Below are positions 21,796 through 33,892 of a stretch of 64,000 bases of DNA, in pieces; position 1 is the first letter of the stretch, and each line of letters starts with the position of its first letter. The stretch comes from Benincasa hispida. Taxonomy: Eukaryota > Streptophyta > Magnoliopsida > Cucurbitales > Cucurbitaceae. A program made the translations under genes and the position numbers. The notes beneath the pieces were generated by a model. The model was not told where the DNA came from. It saw only the letters and a list, made by a program, of their open reading frames with translations, and did no database searches. Location of the stretch: NCBI RefSeq assembly GCF_009727055.1, contig NC_052350.1:29492000-29555999 (forward strand). Direction: 5' to 3'.

Positions 21796-23339
21796 CTGCA
21801 GCAGTTATCAACCCTTTTGTTGACACTTACTGCCTAAAAACTCTTGCGGAAATAAGTCTGATACCAATGAACAAATTCAACTTACAACTCATTAAGTAGG
21901 CCCATTTTATTACAACAATATAACGTTTATACAAATCCAAGACTTAACAACAAAGTTTTCGACAACAACTGTAAAACCCTCCGGAAGTGTAACTATAGCT
22001 TGTGGCAGACCTTGACTAGCAGCACCCTGGAACTCATCACCTTTTCGCTACCTGGTGGGGAAAAGAAAAACATTTGGAAAGCATAAGCTATAAAGCCTAG
22101 TGAGTGACCAGAAAACTGATTTTTATCAAAAGAACTACCCCACACTTGGGTACTTTTGCTCAGATACCTTCTCAACTGTGTCCTTCAGTATCGAGCTACT
22201 CAGATCTTTCTCAAATGTCCTTCGGTATCGAGTTTCAAGTAAAACTAGTCATACAATGACTTTCTTTAATAAAACTTAGAAAACATGTCTTTATCTGAAA
22301 GATCTTTCTTTAGCACATCGTTTTCTAAAACATTGAAAATATTTTAGTCAAACATTTTAGTCACTCACCTTGATTGTTTAGGAACCTTTCTCTCTAGAAG
22401 TTCCTTGATCTTCCCGGGATCCTCTTTTGAACCCTAAATTCCAGATTCAATTTAAAGCTTAGACTACTCATAGTTATAGGCTTTATCTCGAGTTACTTCC
22501 TTCTACAAATATGCTCTAAAATGTCTTAGAAAGCCTACCTCAAAATATTAGCTCCTAAATCTTCGTGGTTTGGCCGGAAACATCAAAACATCAAGACTGG
22601 CTCAGCTTACCCGACAGCTCGACCCTTCTGTCATTTCCTCATTATCCAGCCCCATTCCTTAGAGATTCTTCTCCAGCAGCCCCACCATGAAAACTATACT
22701 CTCATATATTTCAGATGGTTTTGGAATCACTCCAAACGCATGAGTAAATTGGGAGAACTCTTCGTCCCAAGTTGATGCTGTTTTCCAGACTTCACTGTCC
22801 AATGCGTCCTCTTTGAAGCTCTATGATCAACGCATGGATTTTGCTCTCAATGCAATATTTACTAAAATTTTCAACTCTTATAAATGTATTTTGAGTTGTG
22901 ATCTGAAAAATGAAGTCTTTGGCCCTATTTATAGGCGTCCAAACATTCCCCAAATTCGACACCTCCTACTTGGCTGCGTGTCCAAGTGTTTCCTCCTCAC
23001 ACTAACAACACAACTCTTTGATCAACGCAATCTAAGTGTCCTTCTCCTATGTAGCCAATGCATGGGCTTCAAATTGCATGTCTTCTCAAGCCTCCACCTA
23101 AAATCCTTAAGTCTGAAGGTTTCTTCTCAACGAGCCACATGTTAGGATGACGTCTTCCTTATAAGCTCAGCCTTCTTATGCGTTCATTCCCTTCAATATA
23201 CATTCACTAGGGTGATTCTCAATGCATACAACTAGCCTAAGGTATCAACGCATAGTGTACTTAGAACGCATAGTATGATTCCAATGCATAGCAACCCTTA
23301 GTTTCCCTTAATTTCCAACATAGCACCATCGCAACTCTT

Positions 23340-23780
23340 AACCATCGCAAGAGCCAACACCATGCGTCCAACCTAGTCTATCGTATGGCCTATGTCCAAC
23401 ACATCCCTCGTGCAAGCCATCACCAACCTCCAACGCATCGCAAGGTCGCACGGCTCCAACGTATTGGCTTAGCATCAACGCATGGCATGGGCGCTTGGCC
23501 GGCAACTTCGCATCGACGCATCGCTCAGCAGGACTTGCTCGTCCGCCCGATGCATGGGCCGCTACCATCGACGCATCACTTGGCACGGCAGCTTGGCCCA
23601 CTTCGACGGATGGCTGGCAGTTTAGCCGAGGCGCTTCGACGCATGGCTGGAGAAGTTTGGCTGAGCCTGCTCGACGCATGGCACCCTCCAGCCCTTGTGC
23701 CATCCTAAAGCCTCATCCTCGGCTGCCATCCTACAACCGCCTGCCACCCTTCAACGCATCCTCCATTTTCCTTCCTTCAG
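23340..23780. repeat. GC-rich block with repeated CGACGCATGG motif
   Basis: This part of the LTR is clearly richer in G+C than its surroundings and repeats variants of CAACGCATCG, CGACGCATGG and ATGGCTGGCAG every 20-60 bases (for example near 23468, 23511, 23568, 23607 and 23635). The low stop-codon density gives overlapping open frames on both strands, which I do not consider genes. Confidence 0.6.
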
Positions 23781-25690
23781 CAACGCATCCAATGCATTCA
23801 ACGCATCCATTCAGCCTAAATGCATTGGTCTAATCTCCAAGGCATGTGTCACTCCCACCTTAAATTCTCCCTTTGCCCAAGTAATCTTTCTAAGATCTTA
23901 TGGCCAACGCATAGCAACGCCTAGTCCAACACTTAGTCAATTTTTATCAATTAAAGCTTAACTCCGAGCTACTCAGGAAAATCTATTCAACACCTAGAAA
24001 TTTCCTTCCCTTCAACATAGGATTTAACTTTCACCTAGTTATCCCTTAATCACCTGCTTAGGTAGGGAAAATGGAAATCTGGGTTTCACATCTTGATTCG
24101 TTCATGTGAAGACAAGAGGAATGGGGGCATCCTATGTAAAGAGTTTTCATAAGATCAGACCAAGAAATAAGTCACTCTTACTTTATAATGTTATTTACTA
24201 TTTAAGACTGACTATTTCAAAACGATGACCTAGGTAACTTAACATTAATCCTGAACTAACTATGAACTCCTGTTTATTTGGGATTATCCTTAGATTTGCA
24301 TGGGTGAGGGTTGGCTCAACAGCGTCGGCTCAATAAGCCTCCCATTTCAGGGGTAAGACCGAGTAGATAGCTGGGGACAAAGGGTGCAAGATGGAATTCT
24401 CTCCTACCCGCATTTAGAGATAGTAGAGAGTTGTTCGCTTAAGTTATGACTCTGGGTCTTGAACATGGGGCCTCACCCTCTCATTGGCCTAAGAAGGACT
24501 TGGTTTGATGAGTGAATCTAAAACCAATTGTTCATTAGAGGATTTATGGGACTTAAGGAACAAGTGGTGATCTCAGAGGTAAAACAGTTATTGACCCAGC
24601 CGTTATTACGAACAACTTGTGAAGGGTTAACTTACTAATTATGGTCATATCGAGTGGACACAATATATCTACAGTGAGGAGAGTGCAACCATTAGGCTTT
24701 AGTAGAGTGACCCGGTAGTTAATGAATGGTGGTTAATTAGGTTAAAGAGTTTAGCCGGTTAATCTCGGATCGTTGGAGCCCATGATCTGTAGGTCCCATT
24801 AGATGCCCTTACTAGCTCACAAATAGAATAAACCTTAGAATAGCGTGATGAGTAAATTTGAAACGTTCAAATTCGAATTAAGGAAATTAGTAATTATATG
24901 TGATATAATTACACGTTTAATTACCAAATTAAATGAATTGGAGAATCGGTTGATATTTAAATTCGATTTAAATATCAAATTACATGAATAGGGATTCATG
25001 ATAGTGGAATTGTGTTTAATTAATTTAATATTTGATATTAAATTAATAAAATTAATTAAATATTAATTTTATTTGAAAATTAATGATTGAATTAATTTTA
25101 TAAAATTAATAAATTTTCAGTTTAATTAAAAGAATTAAAACTGAAATTAATTTTAATTTTAAAATAAATTTCAATTTTAAAGAGAAAAAATGGTTTTTAG
25201 TGAAACCCACTAAAAGTGGGATTTTCCCACCTCAAAAACACCTTACATTCCACTCAAATCCACCTAAATTGGTGAAGTAGGTGGTGTCTTCATTTGATGA
25301 AGACTCTCAACATGCTGAAAATAAATAAAACACACAAGATTGAGCTAAGGATTGAGGATGCAAAAGTGGTTTTGCTTGGTTCTTTTCTGAAGAAGAGTTC
25401 TTCAACTTAAGTGTTCTTCTCTTCCAAAATTCCCTTGATTCAATTCATTTTGAGCCCACAATTCAATCTAAGGTCCAAGAGAATAGTAAGGAAAATCCTT
25501 TGGTGGTCTACTACACATTTGGACTAGAAATTGGAGCTAAATTTGTGGATCAAAGGAGTTCTACAAAAGTATTTCTGAAACCTTCTTCATATTGTGTAAA
25601 CATGCTTGATTTCATATTAAAATTAATGAATTAGAGTGCTTAATGATCCTGAATTCTTCCGTTGTTAGCTTGCTTAAACCAACACTATAT

Positions 25691-26791
25691 TCTTTCAAGA
25701 GATAAAGAGAGAAGAACCACCAGACTTCCCTCTAGATATGCAAGGGTTTATTGCATTTCTAATCACTCTATTGTGATGACAATCAAGAACCTAACAGCCT
25801 TGAAAAAGGCCCTAAACAGTGAAGAGAATAGTGAATGGCTTGCAGTTATAAAGAGTGAAATAGATTCACTTTACAAAAATAAGACATGGGAACTAACTGA
25901 TAAACCACTTAACAAAGGTGTCATTCCTTATAAGTGGGTTTATAAGAAGAAATATATATATATATATTTTTTTGGGGGGGGGGGTGAAGTATAAGGCCAA
26001 AGTAGTTGACAAGGACTTTGGGCAAAAAGAGGGAGTTGATTATATAGAGATCTTCTCTCTAATGGTTAAGCACGCCTCAATCAGGGTTCTTCTTGCTATT
26101 GTGGCTTGTGAAGACCTTAAACTAAAGCAGATGGATGTCATTACAGCTTTCCTACGTGGAAGCTTGGAAGGGGAACTTTATATGGAGCAGCTTAAGGGTT
26201 TTGAAGTTCAAGGAAAGAAAGAACTTGTTTGTAAGTTGAATAGGTCCCTATATGGACTTAAACAATCACCTAGATGCTGGTATAAGAGGTTTGATGTTTT
26301 TATCAGTAAAATAAAATTTGTGAGAAGCCTTTAGGATCTGTGTGTCTATTACAAGAAGCTTTCTTATGGTAGCGTAATCTACTTATTGTTACATGTAGAT
26401 GACATGTTGTTAGCAAGGAGGGATATGTTTGAATTGAGTGAGATTAAGGACCAATTAAAGGTTGAGATTGAAATGAAGAACCTATGATCAGTTAAAAGGA
26501 TCCTAGGAATGGAGATTACAAGACAAAGAGGTAGGAGAGAATTGTTCTTATCACAGAAGTAGTATACTCAAAAGGTGCTAGACAAATTTAATATGTCTAA
26601 TGCTAAATCAGTAACTAATCCTATGGGTCAACAGTTCAAGCTATCTACCAAGGACTCCACTAAGGCTTTAGCTGAGAAGCAAGCTATGTCTAATATTCTT
26701 TATTCTAATGCCACAGGGAGTTTGATGTACTTGATGGTGTACACTAGACCTGACCTAGCCTATAGTTTAAGTCTAGTAAGTAGGTATATGG
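25691..26791 (+). pseudogene. Copia-D, first part: reverse transcriptase
   Basis: This copia pol fragment is from a lineage different from A/C/E. It reads RRTTRLPSRYA, then WLAVIKSEIDSLYKNKTWEL and IPYKWVYKKK, the start of the RT. A low-complexity tract (25951-25984) then breaks the frame. RT continues in a second frame with VDYIEIFSLMVKHASIRVLL, KQMDVITAFLRGSLEGELY, KLNRSLYGLKQSPRCWYKRF and, after a stop at 26332-26334, LLLHVDDMLLARRD (catalytic YVDD changed to HVDD). The next open stretch has KFNMSNAKSVTNPM and LMYLMVYTRPDLAYSLSLVS. It is cut at 26791 by a solo LTR and continues at 28963. Confidence 0.9.
25951..25984. repeat. (AT)n-T7-G11 low-complexity tract
   Basis: An alternating AT run (25952-25966), seven T (25967-25973) and eleven G (25974-25984) replace the linker codons between YKKK and the KAKVV that follows in copia RT. 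The order of three homopolymer-like tracts is unusual for coding DNA and may be a sequencing or gap-closing error. Confidence 0.8.
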
Positions 26792-28962
26792 TGTTGGGAT
26801 TGGTGTCCTAATTCTTCTAGAGTCTCATTGTTTTGTAAAGATGCATATTGTTTAATGAATAAAATAAGTGTTATTTAATTTTGACATTTACTCATATCCA
26901 ATAAACAAAGCTCCTTGGTTATCTTATATGAACTTAAGCATGTATATGTGATATACAAGCGGATCATGCCTTAAATGATAACCTAAATAGATCTGTAGTA
27001 TAAGGATTAAGGTGGGATATCTGATCCTGGTGACACTACGGATACGGTCCACTTTTTAGAGGTTTACAAGTGTTGCAAACTACTACAGATAGTAGATCCT
27101 GACCATTCATGTGGAGACGTGCGAGTGGGGGTGTCCTACACAAAGAGTTTATATAAGACCTGGACCACGAGATGACTAGACTATGTATATAACGCCGTTG
27201 ATACTAGAGATTTACATTTCACCTAAACGACCATAGGTGACACGACCTCAATCCTGAGTGTTTTGGTAACTCTTGCCTTTGAAGGCGGTCCTTTGATTAG
27301 TATGGGTGAGAGTGGCCAGATTTCCAACTCAACATGCCTACCTTTTTGGGGACTTGTCTGATCTGGGAGCTGGGAACTCAATCCACAAAATGGAATTCGC
27401 TTCTTTCCCGAAGCAGGGAAAGTAGAGAGATTGCTCCCTTAAGGACTAATTCCAGGGCTTGAACATAGTGGCCACAGCTTCTCTTTGGGAGAGAAGGCTT
27501 AGTCATAGTAGGACTATGACTTATATTCATTAAAAGGATCAGTGGTACTTAAGGAGACAGATGTAACTACAGGGGCATAACGGTTATTAGTCCAGTTGTA
27601 CTTACGAGTGATCTGTGAAGGGTTGTTGCACTGTTGATTGGTTAAGATGAACACATAATATATTTGTGGTAAGAAGAGTTCAGCTGCCGATCTTTAGTGG
27701 AGTGCCTGGTAGTTAACAGATGGTGGATCCCATGACAAATAAGTTTAGTCAGTTATTCACGTACCTTTGGTGCTTCAAGCTACAGGTCCATAAGGTCACC
27801 TTGGTAGCTCAATGGATTCAGTTAGGATCAGTTCTTGATGTTGATTTGAAATGTTCAAATTGACAAGAGGTATTTTGATTATATATGATATAATCGGTAT
27901 GATGTATGAGATACATCTAGTGGAGGATTGATGTAAATGAGATTTACATTAGGTGCCATGGAATAGAAAAAGAACTATGGTTTATATGTTTCATGAGATG
28001 AAATATTAAAACTGTAGGTTATAAATATAGTATGATAAGTTGGTTATCATTTATATTTATAATAATATTAATTATTGGATAATTAATTCTTTTTCTTTAA
28101 TAACCAATTGAGTGGATGGTTATTGGATTTTCATGGTAACCGTGAGATAAAAGGAAAATGGTTTTCCTAATTTTAGTAACTATTGAAAAGTTTTCATAAA
28201 ATTTTTTTTGAGATTTCTCTCTCGCAAAAAGGATTTCACGGTAGCTGTCAAGTAAATATAGATTTATTAAACGACAACTTGGGCGAGCTAAACGATCATA
28301 CAGTATTTACTAAACGATGGCATAGCTTTTGCTAAACGATCGCTTGTCCAAAGTAAACGATCGTGTAGTGTTTGTAGGCGACAGACACTAAGCTAAACGA
28401 TCGCATAGCTTTTGCTAGACGATCGCATAGCTTTAGCTGAACGATTGGGCATCAACCTATACGATAGGTCTTCGCCATCTCCCACTTGCCCAGTCGTGTA
28501 CACGATCGGTGTTTCCTCCTTCGTCTACCTCATTTCAAGTCCGAACAGAGTCTACCTTCTAGATTCTCACACCGAGAATACCAAGGTAGTCTTGTTGGTG
28601 GTGTCTTACTTAACTCGACACCGTCGAGGCACTGTGGAGGTCGTTCGTACTGTTGCTAAGGAGTTCGTGGCCGAGGCGACTTAACGAGTGCGAAGTGTTT
28701 GTACTGTGTTATGATCGTGTAGATCGAGCGTTCAAGGTTGCTGTTGTTCGAGCGGTCGTGTGCAAAGAAGCGTGGAGACGCATCTTCAAATGTTTGTAGA
28801 GTTTTTCCTTTATGCATTTGTAGTTATTCATGCCGTAATTTCTATATTAATTGTATAACAGCATATTTTGTATTTGACTGTAATGTAATTTTCATTCATG
28901 ATTGTGATTTGGAATAATCTTTTTTCCGCTACTCATAGAAATCTCGAGTCTGATTTCCTTCA
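26792..28962 (+). mobile_element. Solo copia LTR with perfect TSD, inserted in copia-D
   Basis: It starts TGTTGGGATTGGTGTCC and ends CTGATTTCCTTCA, 2171 bp, same family as the copia-A LTR. The flanks are TATGG (26787-26791) and TATGG (28963-28967), a perfect 5-bp target duplication. Removing it with one flank restores the copia-D reading SRYM then GNPGNNHWE. It contains the TAAACGATCG repeat block (28260-28475) and the CTCACACCGAGAATACC hairpin near 28565. Confidence 0.95.
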
Positions 28963-29604
28963 TATGGGTAACCCTGGCAATAATCATTGGGAAACTACTA
29001 AGTAGGTATTTCAATACCTAGTAGGTTCAGTAAATAGAGGTCTTTTATATACAGCTCCTAATGAACCTGAATTACTCCTAAAGGGATATGTCGATGCAGA
29101 TTTTGTAGAAGACAGTGATAAAAGGAGATCTCTAACATATCACTCCTTTATATTAGAAGGAAACCTCATAAGCTGGAACTCTACCCTACAATCAGTAGTT
29201 GCTCTGTCAACTACTAAAGATGAATTTATAGTAGTATCAAAGCAAGTCAAAGAAGTAATCTGGCTACAAGGTTTAATTATTGAGCTAGGCTACATATAAG
29301 AATTAGTAGGGCTATTTTTTTATAACTAGAGTGCAATACACTTAACTAAAAACCAGCAATACCATGAAAGAACAAAGCATATTGATGTAAAGCTATTTTT
29401 TGTCAAAGACATCATAGAAAAGGGAATAGTCAACATTCAAAAGGTCAAAATAGAGAAAAATGCAGTAGATTTCTTAACTAAAGCCCTACCAAGACCTAAG
29501 TTTGATCACTATCTAAATCTACTTAAAGTAGTAGATTTAAATGAGGGAAAACAATTACCTTATGTTGAAGATCTTCAAAGCGTTTTTGCTTCAAGAGGGA
29601 GATT
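28963..29604 (+). pseudogene. Copia-D, second part: RNase H
   Basis: This continues the copia-D frame after the solo LTR: GNPGNNHWETTK, a stop, then LLLKGYVDADFVEDSDKRRS (DADF with the conserved aspartates), LISWNSTLQSVVALSTTKDE (the STTKDE counterpart of STTEAE), TKHIDVKLFFVKDIIEKG and DFLTKALPRPKFDHYL. Stops occur near 29006, 29299 and 29327. It ends in VVDLNEG about 20 codons before the PPT AAGAGGGAGA (29593-29602). Confidence 0.9.
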
Positions 29605-30009
29605 TGTTGAAAAGATGAACCAAAAACCCCAACTTCTTCTTCAGGCCCGAGCTCCAACTCCTATTAAAATCAACCTAATCAAAAAAGCAATTAGAAGCTA
29701 TTAAAGAGTTACAACAATTTAGCTTCGTTAGCTTATTTGGCTTTTTCTTTTCTGTTATCTGTTATAAAAGGCATAAACAGAAATGAATAAATACTCTCTA
29801 GATAGGTGAGTAAAATTAGATTCAGAAAATTAAGTTTGAGAGAGAGCTGAGAGGATGTGCTTATCTTTGTAGAATTTAAATTTTGTAATCTTGAATGATG
29901 AATAAAGCTTGAAGATCACTTCTAAAGTGGACGTAGGTAGAGCTAATCAACGAACCATTATACCTCTTTGTGTTGGTCTTCTTCTCCTCCTTTCATTTCT
30001 GAACTTACA
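29605..30009 (+). repeat. 3' LTR of copia-D
   Basis: It begins TGTTGAAAAGATGAACC immediately after the PPT and appears to end at AACTTACA (30009), about 405 bp, a usual length for small copia LTRs. A TATA box (TTATAAAAGG) is near 29763. The 3' boundary is chosen by the CA end only; no 5' LTR is available for comparison. Confidence 0.6.
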
Positions 30010-30299
30010 TGTTGGTTTCACACACGATTGAATCAAAGATTTTAGGTTGAATTTCTCAACCAGAGAAAAGATAAGAAGAGAGAGAGAGAGAGAGATATCA
30101 GAATTCTTTTTCTTGCTGAAAGTTTTTTTTAATGCTTTCAATCAAAATCAGAAACAAAATAGATAAGGAGATAAGAGTTTTTACCATCCGGAGAAGTTGT
30201 GTGGTAGATTGAAGTTCACACACTCGACATCTACTCTTTTTGGACTTCTTGGATCAGCTCAACCTGGAAAAAAAATTGGTTTTTGGCCTCATTAGTGTT
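30010..30299. other. Non-coding gap with (GA)n microsatellite
   Basis: Between the copia-D LTR and copia-F I see no gene. An AG dinucleotide run of about 19 bases lies at 30077-30095. Confidence 0.6.
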
Positions 30300-30531
30300 C
30301 ATTACAAAGTCCATTTATAAATACAAGGCAAGACTTATTGTAAGATGCTCATGAGTATGGAATGGACTATAAAGAGGTATTTTCCCTTGTGATAAGAATT
30401 GAGACCATCTGAATGATGTTGTTTTTAGATACTCAAAAAGAGTGGAAAGTCTATCAAATAGATGTAAAATATGCTTTTTTGAATAGATACTTGAAGGAAA
30501 AGATATTCGTAGAAAAACTTTAAGGGTTATG
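30300..30531 (+). pseudogene. Copia-F, first part: start of reverse transcriptase
   Basis: It reads KYKARLIV, HEYGMDYKEVFSLVIRIETI, a stop, MMLFLDTQKEWKVYQIDVKY, AFLNRYLKEKIFVEKL, a stop, then GY: the first RT blocks of a copia lineage distinct from A/C/E and D. Gypsy-2 interrupts it at 30532 and it resumes at 40476 (VKRGEEEKVYKLKKVLYGLK), so the frame is continuous through one TTATG copy. The first part of pol is missing. Confidence 0.88.
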
Positions 30532-32084
30532 TGATAATAAGTAGAAATACAAGTTATTACAGCATAAATAAGTAAAACAGTGAGAGAAAGCAATGGTAAA
30601 ATAGGCAATATCATGTCCAAAAGCGCTAAACTGAAAGGAATTGCGATCACGAGTGCTCATAGCATAAAAGTAGCTAATTTACCTATTTTGTGCATGTACA
30701 ATGCGATGGCATATTGAAATTGCGATCCAAAACCACAATAAATCATGATGGGACGGAAAGCTGATAACGATCGATTTCGAATTTAGTTGACAAGCCGTTA
30801 AAAGCCACACTATAGCAAGTACACTCAACTTTCGGTGACTATTAAACGGTGCAACAAAGTAGGGGAATTAATGCAGCCCATCATTGCAATCATTAGCAAG
30901 AAAAGTTGCTTCACCTTGAAATCTATAAATATCGAAGGCCATCAGAGAGAAAAGGGAGTTAGTTAGTTAGTCTGTTCACGCAAATACTCATACATATACA
31001 TAGCGAATGGAAAAGCACAAGGAGTCGAGGAAGACGCCAAAAGAAGTCGCTCCCGGACAGATCGAAAGACTACCGAAAAACAACACAAAGGAGAGAGGGC
31101 CAACACTTGCGAGAGCAAGAATACACAACTAGAACAGAGTTGGAGTGATAAAGAGCAGTGTAAAAGGCCACGGGAAGCAAAACATTGCTTACCGAGCTTC
31201 TTATCTCTCAAATCCATTTGTTATTTTGTATTCAGTACTTTATTTGCAGAAAATGGAAATCTCATTTCTATCTATGTTCAATCTCTCCATACCACACATG
31301 AATAGCTAAATTTCTGAATGGGTTGAGAAGTACTTAGCTAGCATGACTTAAGATTTACATTTTATACGATCATCTTGTCTTATGTATGCACCACTCACCT
31401 TTTGGATATACTTGAGAGAGTAGTCTAAAGATAGAATCTAGACTTGAGAGAGTCAGATTAGAATCTAGGCTTGAGAGAGTCGAATTAGAATCACATAAGC
31501 AAGAAGTAGAAACTTAGACATAAGTTCTATTTCTATTTACACATCGCATGCGCCCTAGAAATAGGAATGATGGTATGCAGTCACCTTATTTTATGTGTGC
31601 ATCATTCATCATTGCATAGGCAAGAGTAGAGACTTAGAAATAAGTCATATCAACTGTTTTTCATATACATCGCATGCATCCTAGAAATAGGAATTATGGC
31701 ATTCTGCATTGAGAGATATAGTACTAATATTTGTGTGTAGCATGATCTCATAACTTGTGCACAATCTTAGGAAATGTTAGTTAAACCCCTTCTCAACCTC
31801 TTCATTGCATACTTATCATAACTCTACGCTTTCATCACTCTACGCTCAACTCCGTCGCATAGGAAAAATCTAGATCAAAACACTATTCACTTCATTATTT
31901 TTACCACCGCAATAGAATTAAAGAGAGTCGCATATCTACTTAGTAGTCCCTATGTTCGACCCTGGACTTACAAGGAAACCTAAGAAGGCTTATACTTTGG
32001 CCTTGTTAGGAAAACTTGCATGATCACTGCATAACACACATCATCGCAAACTTACACTATAGCACATCATAATTACATGCATCA
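30532..32084 (+). repeat. 5' LTR of gypsy-2
   Basis: It runs from TGATAATAAGTAGAAATAC to ACATGCATCA, 1553 bp. Compared with the 3' LTR it lacks about 100 bp just after GCGATCCAAAA (30722-30732). TATAAATA is at 30924-30931. A ~110-bp unit ending CCTAGAAATAGGA is tandemly duplicated (about 31495-31570 and 31605-31695). Confidence 0.92.
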
Positions 32085-32090
32085 AGTTTT

Positions 32091-32108
32091 TGGCGTCGTT
32101 GCCTGGGA
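32091..32108 (+). other. Primer-binding site of gypsy-2
   Basis: TGGCGTCGTTGCCTGGGA is six bases inside the LTR, at the same offset as in gypsy-1, and differs from TGGCGCCGTTGCCGGGGA at two positions. Confidence 0.72.
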
Positions 32109-32312
32109 CTACGGTATAGATTGAGCTAACATCAAACCTCTTTTATCTTTACAGCTTTCGACCTGTGTGCATTGCCATTCCTTTGATAAAGGAAGAAGCA
32201 AGCATCGTATGAGCGAAGGACATGCTCCTAAGCCCAACTATGACCCAGAGATCGAAAGAACATTTCGTAGAAGATAGAGAAACAGACATCGACAACAAGG
32301 AAGAACTCCCAG

Positions 32313-33892
32313 AATGGCTGAACAACTGGAAGAAGAGCCGCAAATGTAAACAACATAATGGCAAATCCTATCCTACTGGCAAATGATCGCAATAGACCCA
32401 TCTGGGACTATGCATCACCAAACTTGTATGATTTCTCCCCAGGAATCATGAGACCAGCGTTGGATGGATCAAGGTTCGAGATGAAGCTGATAATGTAACA
32501 GATAATACAGATAGCAGGACAGCTCGGTGGATGGCATGGTGAAGATTCGCACGCCCACCTACGAAGCTTCATGAAATTTGTAACACTTTTATGTTTTCTA
32601 ATATCTCCACTGAAGAAGTTCGACTCACGCTATTTCCATTTTCACTATGCGATCAAGCAAGAAAATGGGCATACTCCCTCGAACTAGGAGAGATAACTTC
32701 ATGGGAATAGGTTATGGAGAAGTTTATGAAGAAGTATTTCCCTCCTACAGAGAATGGCAGAAGGAGAAAGTTAATCACAAATTTTGAACAAGAAGAAGAC
32801 AAATTGCTCAGTGACGCGTGGGCAAGGTTCAAGAGATTAGTGTGCGACTGCCCGCACAATGGACTGCCGGATTGCCTCCAAATGGAGATTTTCTACCATG
32901 GACTAAATCCTGCATTGCAGACAGCTGCCAATGCGGCAACAGCAGGCGGTCTGCTGGACAAGACTTATGAGGAGGCAAAGTAAATTCTTGATCGCATATC
33001 AAAAAACCATGAAGATTGACAGGAAAGCGATCAGAGAGAAAAACCCAGAGAAGGTAATGCAAACAATGGTGCCATCGCATCTTTGCAAAATCAGTTGATG
33101 GTAAATTTATTACAGGGCATCACAATCAATAATCCTGGAACGCAAAGAGGGCAAGTCAACGCAATAGAACAGACAAGCACCAGTTGTGCTACATGTGGAG
33201 AATCGCATTCGAGTGAAGAGTGTCCACGAAATCCGCAGTCAATCTACTTTGTCAAGAATAACCCTTTTTCAAATACGTACAACCCCAGGTGGAGAAACCA
33301 TCCTAATTTTTCTTGGAAAAATAACCAACAACAAGGCTATCAACCTATGGCACAAAAAGAAGGACCACCAGGATTTTTCCAACGAACTAACGGTCAACAG
33401 CAACAACAAGCTAGCAGCTCTCAAGCACCGCCATCATCCTCTCTAGAGAACCTGTTAAAACAGTACATCGAAAAAAATGAGACGGTCCTCCAGAACCAGG
33501 CGACTTCCATCCACAATCTAGAAATCCAAATAGGACAGATTACGGAAGAGCTGAAAAACAGACCGCAGGGGACACTACCGAGCTCAACTGAGCTCCCACG
33601 TAACCCGGGGAACACAAGGAAAGAACACTGCCAAACAGTCACCTTGCGAAGTGGAAATTCGACAGTGGAAGTTAGGAAGGAGCCTAGTAAGACCGATTCA
33701 AATGCGATGGAACCAAAGAAACCGATACCGGAAAATGAGCCAGAAGAGCCCGAGATTGTGGAACCTGAAGTTGTGACCACCTCTAAGCCTCCAGACCATG
33801 GAACAATGAAAGTACAGCTACCTTCATTCCCTCAAAGACTGAAAAGAAGCAAAACGATGAAGGTCAGTATCATCGCTTCCTGGAAAGATTAA
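32313..33892 (+). pseudogene. Gypsy-2 gag
   Basis: The putative ATG is at 32313 (MAEQLEEEPQ), but a TAA follows after 11 codons, and a second ATG at 32358 starts ANPILLANDRNRPIWDY. The capsid part (SPNLYDFSPGIMRPAL, later MEKFMKKYFPPTENGRRRKL, LPDCLQMEIFYHGLNP) is interrupted by a TAA near 32496, a frameshift near 32575 and stops near 32707 and 32981. From 33083 the frame is open for 269 codons: LLQGITINNPGTQ, the C-x2-C-x3-H-x4-C knuckle CATCGESHSSEEC, a Q/N-rich stretch, a heptad-like segment (ENLLKQYIEKNETVLQNQ) that may be a short coiled coil, and an acidic proline-rich tail. Gag would form the virus-like particle. Confidence 0.88.

Larger units (their letters stand above)
21738..24090 (-). 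mobile_element. Solo gypsy-type LTR inserted in the copia-E LTR
   Basis: On the minus strand it starts TGTGAAACCCAGATTTCC and ends GGGAAGGGTGTGTCA, so it has TG...CA ends and is about 2.35 kb. A TATAAATA box is on the minus strand at 22926-22933. It includes a GC-rich block (23340-23780). No coding domain is present. I found no target duplication (TGGAG left, TCTTG right). A sequencing adapter lies 20 bases from its left end, so that end may be misassembled. Confidence 0.6.
21410..25690 (+). mobile_element. 3' LTR of copia-E, split by a minus solo LTR
   Basis: It starts TGTTTTATGTCCTAAAACTC. The first part (21410-21737) stops in CTACAAATGGAG, and the second resumes at 24091 with TTGATTCGTTCATGTG and GGGGGCATCCTATGTAAAGA, both of which line up with the continuous copia LTRs. 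Total about 1.9 kb. The stretch 24890-25200 is extremely AT-rich with many TTAATTTAAT-type inverted repeats. The 3' end is near 25690, where copia-D coding sequence starts; I cannot place it exactly. Confidence 0.7.

Noticed and set aside
23338..23961. Overlapping open frames of ~85-120 codons on both strands
   Set aside because: They lie in a GC-rich tandem block inside an LTR, have no recognisable family features, and are open on both strands because of composition.
28260..28475. CRISPR-like array of CGATCG repeats
   Set aside because: Units are short, irregular and part of a plant LTR family; no cas genes; eukaryotic context.
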